A stretch of 11,440 nt of DNA, from NCBI GenBank assembly GCA_937893485.1, contig CALBJL010000157.1:1-11440 (forward strand). Reading direction: 5' to 3'. Made by a program: the position numbers and the translations under genes. Below, one piece after another: positions 6,459 to 11,440 of the stretch (positions within the stretch are counted from its first letter, which is position 1; the number at the start of each line of letters is the position of its first letter). The notes under the pieces were generated by a model that was not told the DNA's origin, searched no databases, and saw only the letters and a list, made by a program, of their open reading frames with translations. The DNA comes from an uncultured bacterium. GTDB taxonomy: Bacteria; Bacillota; Clostridia; Lachnospirales; Lachnospiraceae.

Positions 6459-6864
6459 TCGCTATCATTCATTTTGCAAATGTCTGGGGAATCTGCAAAA
6501 AAGTCTCACAGCAGATCCGGCGGATGATTTTGTATTGGAAGGAACGACCCAGAATTTCAACCTGACGTTTGATTTGTCATGGAAAGTGATGAAAGATATT
6601 TTAGTAAAGTCAATGGGAATCACAGATTTTGCGATCGGATCACCGCGTGAAGTGTTGCGGGCGGCTTTTACAAATGGGCTGATTGACAGTGATATGTGGT
6701 TGCAGATGCTAAAATGCAGAAATGCATTGGCGCACGATTATGACGGTGAGTATGCAATGTCTGTATTTCAGCAGATTATCACGGAATATTATCGGTTATT
6801 TATCCAATTAAGGGACACGGTTGAGAAGTATTATGCTGATCCTGAGAATGATGAAATGTTTTGA
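6439..6864 (+). CDS. HEPN-domain toxin (HepT-like, HI0074 family)
   Basis: All-alpha HEPN protein of 141 residues, partner of the preceding MNT gene. The catalytic motif of HEPN RNases, R-x4-H, is present at R94 and H99 within CRNALAHDY, and Y101 completes the R-x4-H-x-Y form in which the tyrosine is the AMP-acceptor site in studied HepT proteins. The segment NFNLTFDLSWKVMKDIL and the SPREVLR turn are typical of the HI0074 (nucleotidyltransferase substrate-binding) family. All key residues are intact, so an active toxin is plausible. ATG 6439 is favoured: GGAGG (6422-6426) is 12 bases upstream, whereas the alternative TTG 6430 would leave only three bases. The likely target, by analogy, is RNA such as tRNA or mRNA. 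Confidence 0.83.
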   Translation: MENRFTNRYHSFCKCLGNLQKSLTADPADDFVLEGTTQNFNLTFDLSWKVMKDILVKSMGITDFAIGSPREVLRAAFTNGLIDSDMWLQMLKCRNALAHDYDGEYAMSVFQQIITEYYRLFIQLRDTVEKYYADPENDEMF

Positions 6865-6884
6865 GGGTGAATGCATATAGGCGA

Positions 6885-6923
6885 AAAATGAAGTAAAAAT
6901 AGCATCAAAGCAGGATAGAAAAA
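6885..6923 (+). repeat. A-rich junction repeat, copy 3
   Basis: AAAATGAAGTAAAAATAG (6885-6902) is followed by an 11-base extra segment (6900-6910) and CAGGATAGAAAAA (6911-6923). It mirrors the copy at 6132-6158 and so brackets the MNT/HEPN pair with imperfect direct repeats. Its right part also belongs to the duplicated spoIIIA leader (6902-6988). Confidence 0.35.
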
Positions 6924-6988
6924 CGGAAAAATGCAGCATAATTTTCCTCCCTGTTCATATATTGATATATGGACAAGGGGGGATTTTT
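6902..6988 (+). repeat. Duplicated spoIIIA leader, copy 1 (before spoIIIAB)
   Basis: This 87-base segment aligns collinearly with 9150-9237 with a net offset of one base. The 36 bases before the start codon (6953-6988) match at 32 of 36 positions without gaps. Further upstream, shared blocks are GCATCA, ATAGAAAAAC, GGAAAA and CATAA in the same order and spacing. Both copies end exactly at a start codon. Confidence 0.75.
6937..6944 (+). promoter_or_regulatory. Candidate sigma-E-type -10 element before spoIIIAB
   Basis: CATAATTT resembles the sigma-E -10 (CATACAnT). An ATA (6915-6917, in GGATAGAA) lies 19 bases upstream, slightly longer than the usual 16-18. The same CATAA/ATA arrangement with the same 19-base gap recurs before spoIIIAA (9163-9165 and 9185-9192). 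In Bacillus subtilis the spoIIIA operon is transcribed by sigma-E; its use here is inference. Confidence 0.3.
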
Positions 6989-6990
6989 TT
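6945..6990 (+). promoter_or_regulatory. Shine-Dalgarno-sequestering hairpin before spoIIIAB
   Basis: CCTCCCTGTTCATATA (6946-6961) pairs with 6966-6981 around the loop TTGA, giving 15 of 16 pairs including wobbles, with one C-A mismatch. The right arm contains the only good ribosome binding site (AAGGGGGG, 6975-6982) for TTG 6989. A run of seven T follows (6984-6990) and merges with the start codon. The element could block translation, attenuate transcription, or both. Confidence 0.7.
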
Positions 6991-7507
6991 GTTAAAACTG
7001 ATCGGTTCTGCATTGATTCTGCTCGCATGTATTGGTTTTGTGTTATCGAAGGAACGGGAATTTACAGAGCATAAGCGGCAGTTGGAGGATTTTGCACTGC
7101 TTTTATCGCTGCTGCAAAATGAGATGTGCCGCCTGCGGTTTCCATTGCCGGTCGTACTGGAGCATTGTGGGATAAAAATGTGTGACCCTTATGGAAAATT
7201 ATGCGAACAGGTGCAGAGCAACCTGATCCAGCAGGAGCGAGGGGAGGCATCCGCGATCTGGAGTATGCAGGTAGAGACAGCCCGAAAGCAGTTTTTGCTG
7301 GATGACGCGGAGTGTCAATTACTATCCGAGATCGGGGAGGTGTTCCGCATGGACAATGTCGAGCTCAAAGAGGAACTGTTTGAGGTCTACCGGAAACGTC
7401 TGCTCAAACTGACAAAAGATTATGAGACAAGCCTCATGAGCCGACGCAGGCTCAACCGCTACGGAACCGTGCTGGCGGGGGTGTTTGTAATTATACTTTT
7501 ATTGTGA
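6989..7507 (+). CDS. spoIIIAB: Stage III sporulation protein AB
   Basis: Mother-cell membrane-associated protein of the SpoIIIA-SpoIIQ channel that links mother cell and forespore, 172 residues, matching the usual length. It starts MLKLIGSALILLACIGFVLS, the typical SpoIIIAB N-terminal helix. A helical middle follows (REFTEHKRQLEDFALLLS, and later AIWSMQVETARKQFLLDDAE). It ends with a basic turn and a C-terminal helix (RRLNRYGTVLAGVFVIILLL). The start is TTG 6989, because it gives the family opening M-L-K-L-I-G and has AAGGGGGG six bases upstream; a TTG at 6962 lies inside the hairpin loop. It is out of place: spoIIIAB normally follows spoIIIAA, but here it precedes it by about 1.7 kb, and no copy lies between AA and AC. 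Confidence 0.88.
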   Translation: MLKLIGSALILLACIGFVLSKEREFTEHKRQLEDFALLLSLLQNEMCRLRFPLPVVLEHCGIKMCDPYGKLCEQVQSNLIQQERGEASAIWSMQVETARKQFLLDDAECQLLSEIGEVFRMDNVELKEELFEVYRKRLLKLTKDYETSLMSRRRLNRYGTVLAGVFVIILLL

Positions 7508-7518
7508 GTGGCAATGGA

Positions 7519-7540
7519 ATGACCGTTGTAAGATGGTCAT
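7519..7540. promoter_or_regulatory. Inverted repeat over the -35 box of the ATPase/nuclease-like gene
   Basis: ATGACC (7519-7524) and GGTCAT (7535-7540) are perfect inverted arms, extendable inward to eight pairs with one G-T wobble. The repeat straddles the -35 box TTGTAA (7526-7531). No T tract follows, so an operator is more likely than a terminator. Confidence 0.4.
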
Positions 7541-7554
7541 AATTGCAGTATAAT
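7526..7554 (+). promoter_or_regulatory. Sigma-A-like promoter of the ATPase/nuclease-like gene
   Basis: TTGTAA (7526-7531) and a perfect TATAAT (7549-7554) are 17 bases apart, in the gap between spoIIIAB and the next gene. It would let the inserted gene be expressed in vegetative cells, independently of sporulation control. It might also transcribe into spoIIIAA unless the following hairpin stops it. Confidence 0.6.
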
Positions 7555-7596
7555 GAAAAAACAAACGAGTAATCAGTAAGAGGGAGAATGGATCAG

Positions 7597-9183
7597 ATGG
7601 GTAGATTTGTCAATCCGGATAACAGTGCATTTCAGGTTGCATTAAATTCCGAGATATATGTAGATAAAACAGGACTGATTTCATATACCAACAAGGTTTT
7701 AAATACAAAACAGGCATTGATTTGTAACAGCAGACCGCGCCGGTTTGGAAAATCTATTACTGCGGACATGCTTACGGCATATTACAGTAAAGGGTGCGAT
7801 TCCCGTGAGCTGTTTTCGGGATTGTCAATCAGCGGGGACATTTCGTTTGAGACACATCTGAATCAGTATGATGTGATTCATTTTGATGTGCAGTGGTGTT
7901 GTATGGATGCTGAGGGAGCAGATCAGACGGTTGCATACATCAACGATCAGATTATTAAGGAATTAAAGCAGATTTATTCGTTAGATATATTGGATGATAC
8001 GCAGACTGCCTATGGGGCAATGTCATGTATTCATGCAGCCACAGGGAAAAAATTTATAGTGATTATAGATGAGTGGGATGCCTTGATCCGCGATGAGGAA
8101 GCCAGTCAGAGTGTGCAGGAGGAATATATCAATTTCCTGCGTGGCATGTTTAAAGGCACAGAACCGACCAGATTTATACAACTGGCTTATTTAACCGGAA
8201 TTTTGCCAATCAAAAAAGTGCGCACGCAATCTGCGCTGAATAATTTTTCTCAATTTACGATGCTGATTCCCGGACCTTTAGCTCCGTATTTCGGATTTAC
8301 CGAGGATGAAGTGAAAATGCTTTGCGAAAAGTACCAGAAAGATTTTCGTGAAGTAAAACGCTGGTATGACGGGTACCAGCTCGGCGATTTTCATGTGTAT
8401 AATCCCAATGCGGTCGTGTGTCTGATGCAGGATGGCAGCTTTCAAAGCTATTGGTCACAGACGGGCACCTATGAGACGATTGTACCGCTGATTAACAGGG
8501 ATTTTGATGGGTTGAAAACATCCATTATTGAGATGCTTGCCGGTGCGCAGGTGCCGGTTTACGTGAGCTCATTTCAGAACGATATGGTCAGCTTTGCGGA
8601 TAAGGATGATGTGCTGACATTGTTGATTCACTTAGGCTATCTGGCTTATAATCAGACAAATCAGACAGCATTCATTCCCAACGAGGAGATCCGGCAGGAG
8701 TTCGCAGCGGCAACACGCAGGAAAAAATGGAATTCACTGCTTGATTTTCAACGTGAGTCGGAGGCGCTTTTAGATGCGACGCTGGATATGGATGAATGCG
8801 CAGTTGCGGATGCGATAGAGAAAGTGCATTCGGAATATGCATCGGTGATCCAATATCATGATGAGAATTCGCTCAGCAGTGTATTGGCAATTTCATATCT
8901 TAGCACGATGCAGTATTATTTTAAGCCGGTCAGGGAATTGCCGACAGGTCGTGGATTTGCGGATTTTGTGTTCCTGCCGAAAACAGAGTATGCGGATATG
9001 TATCCGGCACTTCTGGTGGAGTTAAAATGGAACCGGAGTGCAAGGGCTGCATTAGAGCAGATCAAAGAGAAAAAATATCCTTCCGCGCTTGAAGCCTATA
9101 CAGGAAATATTTTATTGGTAGGGATCAGCTATGACAAAAAAACAAAAGAGCATCAGTGTAAAATAGAAAAACTGGAAAAGTAA
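7597..9183 (+). CDS. AAA-ATPase-like / PD-(D/E)XK nuclease-like protein (DUF1703 type)
   Basis: A two-domain protein of 528 residues, of the family often annotated as AAA-ATPase-like with a C-terminal PD-(D/E)XK (DUF1703, PDDEXK_9) domain. The N-terminus has the family opening RFVNPDNSAFQVALNSEIYVDKTGL, a modified Walker A RPRRFGKS (46-53), Walker B FIVIIDEWDAL (D158, E159), and the stretch KRWYDGYQ with YNP. The C-terminal half has GRGFADF (D456) and LLVELKW (E475, K477), fitting the nuclease D...E-x-K signature. ATG 7597 is preferred over ATG 7588 because AGGGAG (7581-7586) is ten bases before it. The family is abundant and often multi-copy in gut bacteria; its biological role is not established, with defence or selfish-element roles being guesses. 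It sits inside the spoIIIA operon between AB and AA, with its own promoter. Confidence 0.82.
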   Translation: MGRFVNPDNSAFQVALNSEIYVDKTGLISYTNKVLNTKQALICNSRPRRFGKSITADMLTAYYSKGCDSRELFSGLSISGDISFETHLNQYDVIHFDVQWCCMDAEGADQTVAYINDQIIKELKQIYSLDILDDTQTAYGAMSCIHAATGKKFIVIIDEWDALIRDEEASQSVQEEYINFLRGMFKGTEPTRFIQLAYLTGILPIKKVRTQSALNNFSQFTMLIPGPLAPYFGFTEDEVKMLCEKYQKDFREVKRWYDGYQLGDFHVYNPNAVVCLMQDGSFQSYWSQTGTYETIVPLINRDFDGLKTSIIEMLAGAQVPVYVSSFQNDMVSFADKDDVLTLLIHLGYLAYNQTNQTAFIPNEEIRQEFAAATRRKKWNSLLDFQRESEALLDATLDMDECAVADAIEKVHSEYASVIQYHDENSLSSVLAISYLSTMQYYFKPVRELPTGRGFADFVFLPKTEYADMYPALLVELKWNRSARAALEQIKEKKYPSALEAYTGNILLVGISYDKKTKEHQCKIEKLEK

Positions 9184-9184
9184 T

Positions 9185-9192
9185 CATAAATC
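9185..9192 (+). promoter_or_regulatory. Candidate sigma-E-type -10 element before spoIIIAA
   Basis: CATAAATC, with ATA (9163-9165) 19 bases upstream, is the counterpart of the element at 6937-6944. The -10 match to CATACAnT is partial and the spacing is one base longer than usual. It would start transcripts within the left arm of the hairpin. Confidence 0.25.
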
Positions 9193-9194
9193 TC

Positions 9195-9237
9195 CCCCCT
9201 TGTTCATATAGTGATGTATGGACAAGGGGGATTTTTT
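9195..9237 (+). promoter_or_regulatory. Shine-Dalgarno-sequestering hairpin before spoIIIAA
   Basis: CCCCCTTGTTCATATA (9195-9210) pairs along all 16 positions (two wobbles) with 9215-9230, around the loop GTGA, which as RNA is a GNRA tetraloop. The right arm includes AAGGGGG (9224-9230), the ribosome binding site for ATG 9238. ATTTTTT (9231-9237) follows. Stability and the T tract make it terminator-like as well, possibly ending transcripts from the upstream gene. Confidence 0.78.
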
Positions 9238-10191
9238 ATGTTGGAGGAACAGTTGCTCAAATTATTTCCGTTACATATGCGTGAAAAGCTGCGGCAGGCG
9301 GATATTGACCAGCAGGCGCTCGAAGAAATCCGCGTCCGGGCGGGACAACCACTCATGTTTTTGTATGACGACAGAGAACACTTTTTTGACGAGGCGCAGG
9401 GCAGGCTCGGGGTGGAGCAGAAACATGCCTATCGGATGCAGACGGCGGATCTGGAAGAAATGGTCAGCTTCCTGTGCAGCTATTCGATCTATGCCTACGA
9501 GGAACAGCTGCGCATGGGGTATCTGACGCTGCGCGGCGGGCACCGCGTTGGCGTGGCGGGAGAGGTGGCGCTGCAGCTGGGGCGCATCGTGCGTTTGCAG
9601 CACATTTATTTCTTGAATATCCGCATTGCCCATGAAAAAAAGGGCTGTGCGCAGCCGCTTGTGAATGCGGTGCGGGATGCAAATGGGATTTATAACACAC
9701 TGATCCTCTCGCCGCCGGGGGTCGGGAAAACGACTTATCTGCGGGATGCGATCCGCATTTTATCGGAGGGTGATGCAGGTCATGCGGGGATGAAGGTCGG
9801 CGTGGTGGACGAGCGTTCGGAGCTGGGAGCCGGATATCTGGGTATTCCGCAAAACGATCTCGGTCCGCGCACGGATGTGTTGGAGGGAGCCGGAAAGAGC
9901 GAGGGGATCTATATGCTGCTGCGCTCGATGTCTCCGCAGGTGATCGCGGTTGACGAGCTGGGGGCGAAGGATGATTTTGAGGCGGTGACACGTGCCTTTC
10001 ACAGCGGCTGCCGTCTGATCGGGACGCTGCACGGCGAGAGCATCGACAGCCTGCAGCACATCTGTGGTTTCTTTAATTGGAGCGGTAAGGGAGAGATCGG
10101 GCGGTTTGTCGTACTGGAAAAGGATGTGCAGGGGCATCGCAGCATGTGTGTCTATGACAGCCGGATGGAACTGATCAAACATGTACAGTGA
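9238..10191 (+). CDS. spoIIIAA: Stage III sporulation protein AA (ATPase)
   Basis: Mother-cell cytoplasmic ATPase of the SpoIIIA-SpoIIQ complex, related to secretion ATPases, needed for forespore development after engulfment. It is 317 residues, the normal size. Early it has EEIRVRAGQPLMF, then LRGGHRVGVAGEV. Walker A is LSPPGVGKTTYLRD (S158 to T166), followed by VVDERSELG; Walker B is VIAVDELG (D239, E240); and LIGTLHGE lies further on. The start is ATG 9238: AAGGGGG is seven bases upstream, and a GTG at 9211 is only the hairpin loop. It is separated from spoIIIAC by 15 bases, with spoIIIAB missing between them. It is usually the first gene of the operon; here an unrelated gene and spoIIIAB stand before it. 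Confidence 0.95.
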   Translation: MLEEQLLKLFPLHMREKLRQADIDQQALEEIRVRAGQPLMFLYDDREHFFDEAQGRLGVEQKHAYRMQTADLEEMVSFLCSYSIYAYEEQLRMGYLTLRGGHRVGVAGEVALQLGRIVRLQHIYFLNIRIAHEKKGCAQPLVNAVRDANGIYNTLILSPPGVGKTTYLRDAIRILSEGDAGHAGMKVGVVDERSELGAGYLGIPQNDLGPRTDVLEGAGKSEGIYMLLRSMSPQVIAVDELGAKDDFEAVTRAFHSGCRLIGTLHGESIDSLQHICGFFNWSGKGEIGRFVVLEKDVQGHRSMCVYDSRMELIKHVQ

Positions 10192-10206
10192 TGCGAAGGG
10201 GTATAT

Positions 10207-10401
10207 ATGAGCGTAAATATGATATTCAAGATAGCGGCAGTCGGTATTCTGGTCACGATTCTCGGACAGGTACTCAAACATAGCGGACGCGAGGAACATG
10301 CGTTTCTCATCAGTCTGGCGGGACTCGTGCTCGTGCTGCTGTGGGTCGTACCGTATATCTATGAGCTGTTTGTGACGATGCAGACATTGTTTGAATTGTA
10401 A
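10207..10401 (+). CDS. spoIIIAC: Stage III sporulation protein AC
   Basis: Very small integral membrane protein of the SpoIIIA complex, 64 residues, the expected length. Two hydrophobic helices (MIFKIAAVGILVTILGQVL and FLISLAGLVLVLLWVVPYIY) flank the short polar turn KHSGREEHA, the characteristic SpoIIIAC layout. GAAGGGG (10194-10200) stands six bases before ATG 10207. It follows spoIIIAA directly where spoIIIAB would be expected, and spoIIIAD begins 15 bases after its stop, so AA, AC and AD form one transcription unit. Confidence 0.93.
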   Translation: MSVNMIFKIAAVGILVTILGQVLKHSGREEHAFLISLAGLVLVLLWVVPYIYELFVTMQTLFEL

Positions 10402-10416
10402 ATGTGAGGCGGCTGT

Positions 10417-10803
10417 ATGAATGTGGTACAGATGTCATTGCTCGCGGTGGCGGGTGTGCTGCTTGCAATGGTGTTAAAAAAAGAACGCCCGGAATTTGGC
10501 ATCGTGATCAGTATTGTTGTGTGCGCATGTATTTTTTTCAGTGTGCTCGGCAGGCTCTCAATCCTGCTGGAAGCGGTCGGCAGGCTGCGTGATCTTGCGA
10601 CGCTGGATGTCGGATATTTCCGCACGATTTTAAAAATGATCGGGATCACGTATGTGGCGGAGTTCGCGGTCAGTCTGTGCAAGGATGCAGGCTATGCCAC
10701 GATTGCTTCCCAGATTGAGATGTTTTCCAAAATATCGATCCTGTTGCTGGCGCTTCCGGTCATTGAGGCATTTTTGCAGCTGATTGCGACGGTGGTGACA
10801 TGA
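10417..10803 (+). CDS. spoIIIAD: Stage III sporulation protein AD
   Basis: Polytopic membrane protein of the SpoIIIA complex, 128 residues, normal for the family. Hydrophobic helices occur near residues 5-20, 28-46, 70-86 and 105-125. The stretch YFRTILKMIGITYVAEFAVS followed by LCKDAGYATIASQIE is the conserved SpoIIIAD core. GAGGCGG lies just upstream of ATG 10417. Its TGA stop overlaps the ATG of spoIIIAE by four bases (ATGA), indicating translational coupling. Confidence 0.94.
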   Translation: MNVVQMSLLAVAGVLLAMVLKKERPEFGIVISIVVCACIFFSVLGRLSILLEAVGRLRDLATLDVGYFRTILKMIGITYVAEFAVSLCKDAGYATIASQIEMFSKISILLLALPVIEAFLQLIATVVT

Positions 10804-11440
10804 GCGGGGCGGGCAAATGCCGACGGAGAGCGGCATACATATCGTTGGCGCGGAAACTATATGTGGCGCTTGGACTGATTGTGATATTATGCATATGCAT
10901 AAATATAAAAACTGTATTGGCGGCGGAACAGGATTCGCCGGATCAGGGAGTTTCTGCGGTGACGGAGGGGCTTACGGATGATCTACTCGGAGAATTGCAG
11001 ACCGGTGATCTCGAGAATTTTCTGAATGATCAGAGCGCGGATGCGGCGATGGATCTGAGTTTTTCGGAATTGATCGGGGCGCTTTTGAGCGGAGAACAGG
11101 TGTTTGACGGGCAGACGGTGTGGAACTGGTTTGTCAGCCATTGTTTCGATGCGGTGCACAGCAATCGGGAATATCTGGCACAGATGCTGGTGCTGTTGCT
11201 GGCATTTGCGATGCTGCAGGGGATCACGGATATTTTTTCCAATGCCTTTTTGTCGGATATGAGTTTTCTGGCGGTGTACTTTTTGTTTTTGTACAATGCG
11301 CTGCGCGTATTTTCGTCGATGCAGGAGGTGACGTACCGTTGTCTGGACCGGATGGGCGAGTTTACGATGCTCATTCAGCCGGTGTTCTGCATGGCGATCG
11401 TGTTTTCCTCGGGAGTCAATTCGGCAAGCCTGACCTATGA
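10800..11440 (+). CDS. spoIIIAE: Stage III sporulation protein AE, N-terminal part (runs off the window)
   Basis: Multi-pass membrane protein of the SpoIIIA complex; 213 codons are visible of a protein usually near 400 residues. A basic N-terminus (MSGAGKCRRRAAYISLARK) and a hydrophobic helix ending TVLAAEQ look like a signal peptide, with possible cleavage after the LA. An acidic extracytoplasmic stretch (about 45-105) follows, with LGELQTGDLENFL and SFSELIGALLSGE. Then come membrane helices (EYLAQMLVLLLAFAMLQGI, FLAVYFLFLYNALRVFSS, MLIQPVFCMAIVFSSGV), as in SpoIIIAE. ATG 10800 overlaps the spoIIIAD stop. The frame stays open to the last base. The rest of the operon (AF, AG, AH) would lie beyond the window. 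Confidence 0.9.
   Translation, partial: MSGAGKCRRRAAYISLARKLYVALGLIVILCICINIKTVLAAEQDSPDQGVSAVTEGLTDDLLGELQTGDLENFLNDQSADAAMDLSFSELIGALLSGEQVFDGQTVWNWFVSHCFDAVHSNREYLAQMLVLLLAFAMLQGITDIFSNAFLSDMSFLAVYFLFLYNALRVFSSMQEVTYRCLDRMGEFTMLIQPVFCMAIVFSSGVNSASLTY

Larger units (their letters stand above)
9150..9237 (+). repeat. Duplicated spoIIIA leader, copy 2 (before spoIIIAA)
   Basis: This 88-base segment is the partner of 6902-6988. Its first 34 bases are the final codons and stop of the ATPase/nuclease-like gene; the rest is intergenic. The last 36 bases match the other copy at 32 positions without gaps. Confidence 0.75.

Noticed and set aside
6962..6988. Upstream TTG start for spoIIIAB, and likewise GTG 9211 for spoIIIAA
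   Set aside because: Both codons lie in or next to the hairpin loops, upstream of the ribosome binding sites. The extra residues (YGQGG) are just the translated stem.
6945..6990. The two leader hairpins as plain terminators of the preceding genes
   Set aside because: They look terminator-like, but each right arm carries the only ribosome site of the following gene and each T tract ends at the start codon. They also recur as near-copies before two genes of one complex. Termination may be one role but does not explain the placement.
7519..7540. Terminator after spoIIIAB
   Set aside because: The inverted repeat has only eight pairs, no T tract, and overlaps the -35 box of the next promoter, so an operator is the better reading.
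11120..11440. Open frame in another phase near the right edge
   Set aside because: It overlaps spoIIIAE, which continues in its own frame with clear membrane helices and family resemblance. The alternative has no ribosome site.
1..11440. CRISPR arrays, tRNA or rRNA genes, transposases and integrases
   Set aside because: No regularly spaced repeats, no cloverleaf-type tRNA sequence, no rRNA-like sequence and no recognisable transposase or recombinase frame was seen on either strand.

Overview
The window looks like a spore-forming Firmicute of the class Clostridia, probably a gut Lachnospiraceae relative. The grounds are a spoIIIA sporulation operon, Gram-positive style Shine-Dalgarno sites (GGAGG, AAGGGGG), a family of AAA-like ATPase/PD-(D/E)XK proteins common in gut Clostridia and Bacteroidetes, and moderate GC content. 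The genus assignment is inference. All complete genes lie on the + strand; only a five-codon stub at the extreme left points the other way.

Layout. (1) 1-16: start of a divergent minus-strand gene, with a palindromic candidate operator beside its promoter. (2) 284-2319: a MacB/LolD-type ABC ATPase and an FtsX-family permease that appears to be a two-domain permease shortened by two internal deletions. (3) 2287-5310: a sigma-A-like promoter, a 49-residue membrane protein and alaS. (4) 5341-5673: rpsU with its own promoter and a strong intrinsic terminator. (5) 5700-6864: an A-rich accessory island holding an antitoxin-like small protein and an MNT/HEPN (MntA/HepT) toxin-antitoxin pair, with related A-rich repeats at its gene junctions. 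(6) 6902-11440: the spoIIIA operon in unusual order: spoIIIAB, a 528-residue ATPase/nuclease-like gene with its own promoter, then spoIIIAA, spoIIIAC, spoIIIAD and the start of spoIIIAE.

The most interesting part is region 6. In the usual spoIIIA operon the order is AA-AB-AC-AD-AE-AF-AG-AH. Here AB is missing from its place between AA and AC and sits about 1.7 kb upstream. Both displaced AB and AA are preceded by a near-copy of the same leader: a 36-nt core matching at 32 of 36 positions and ending exactly at each start codon. Each leader folds into a long hairpin whose right arm is the Shine-Dalgarno sequence and which is followed by a T tract. Weaker similarity continues upstream into the last codons of the ATPase/nuclease-like gene. 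This suggests a duplication-and-loss rearrangement and a shared control element (Shine-Dalgarno occlusion, attenuation, or a sigma-E type start) on both transcripts.

All domain and family calls are from reading motifs by eye. No database search, folding program or alignment program was run.
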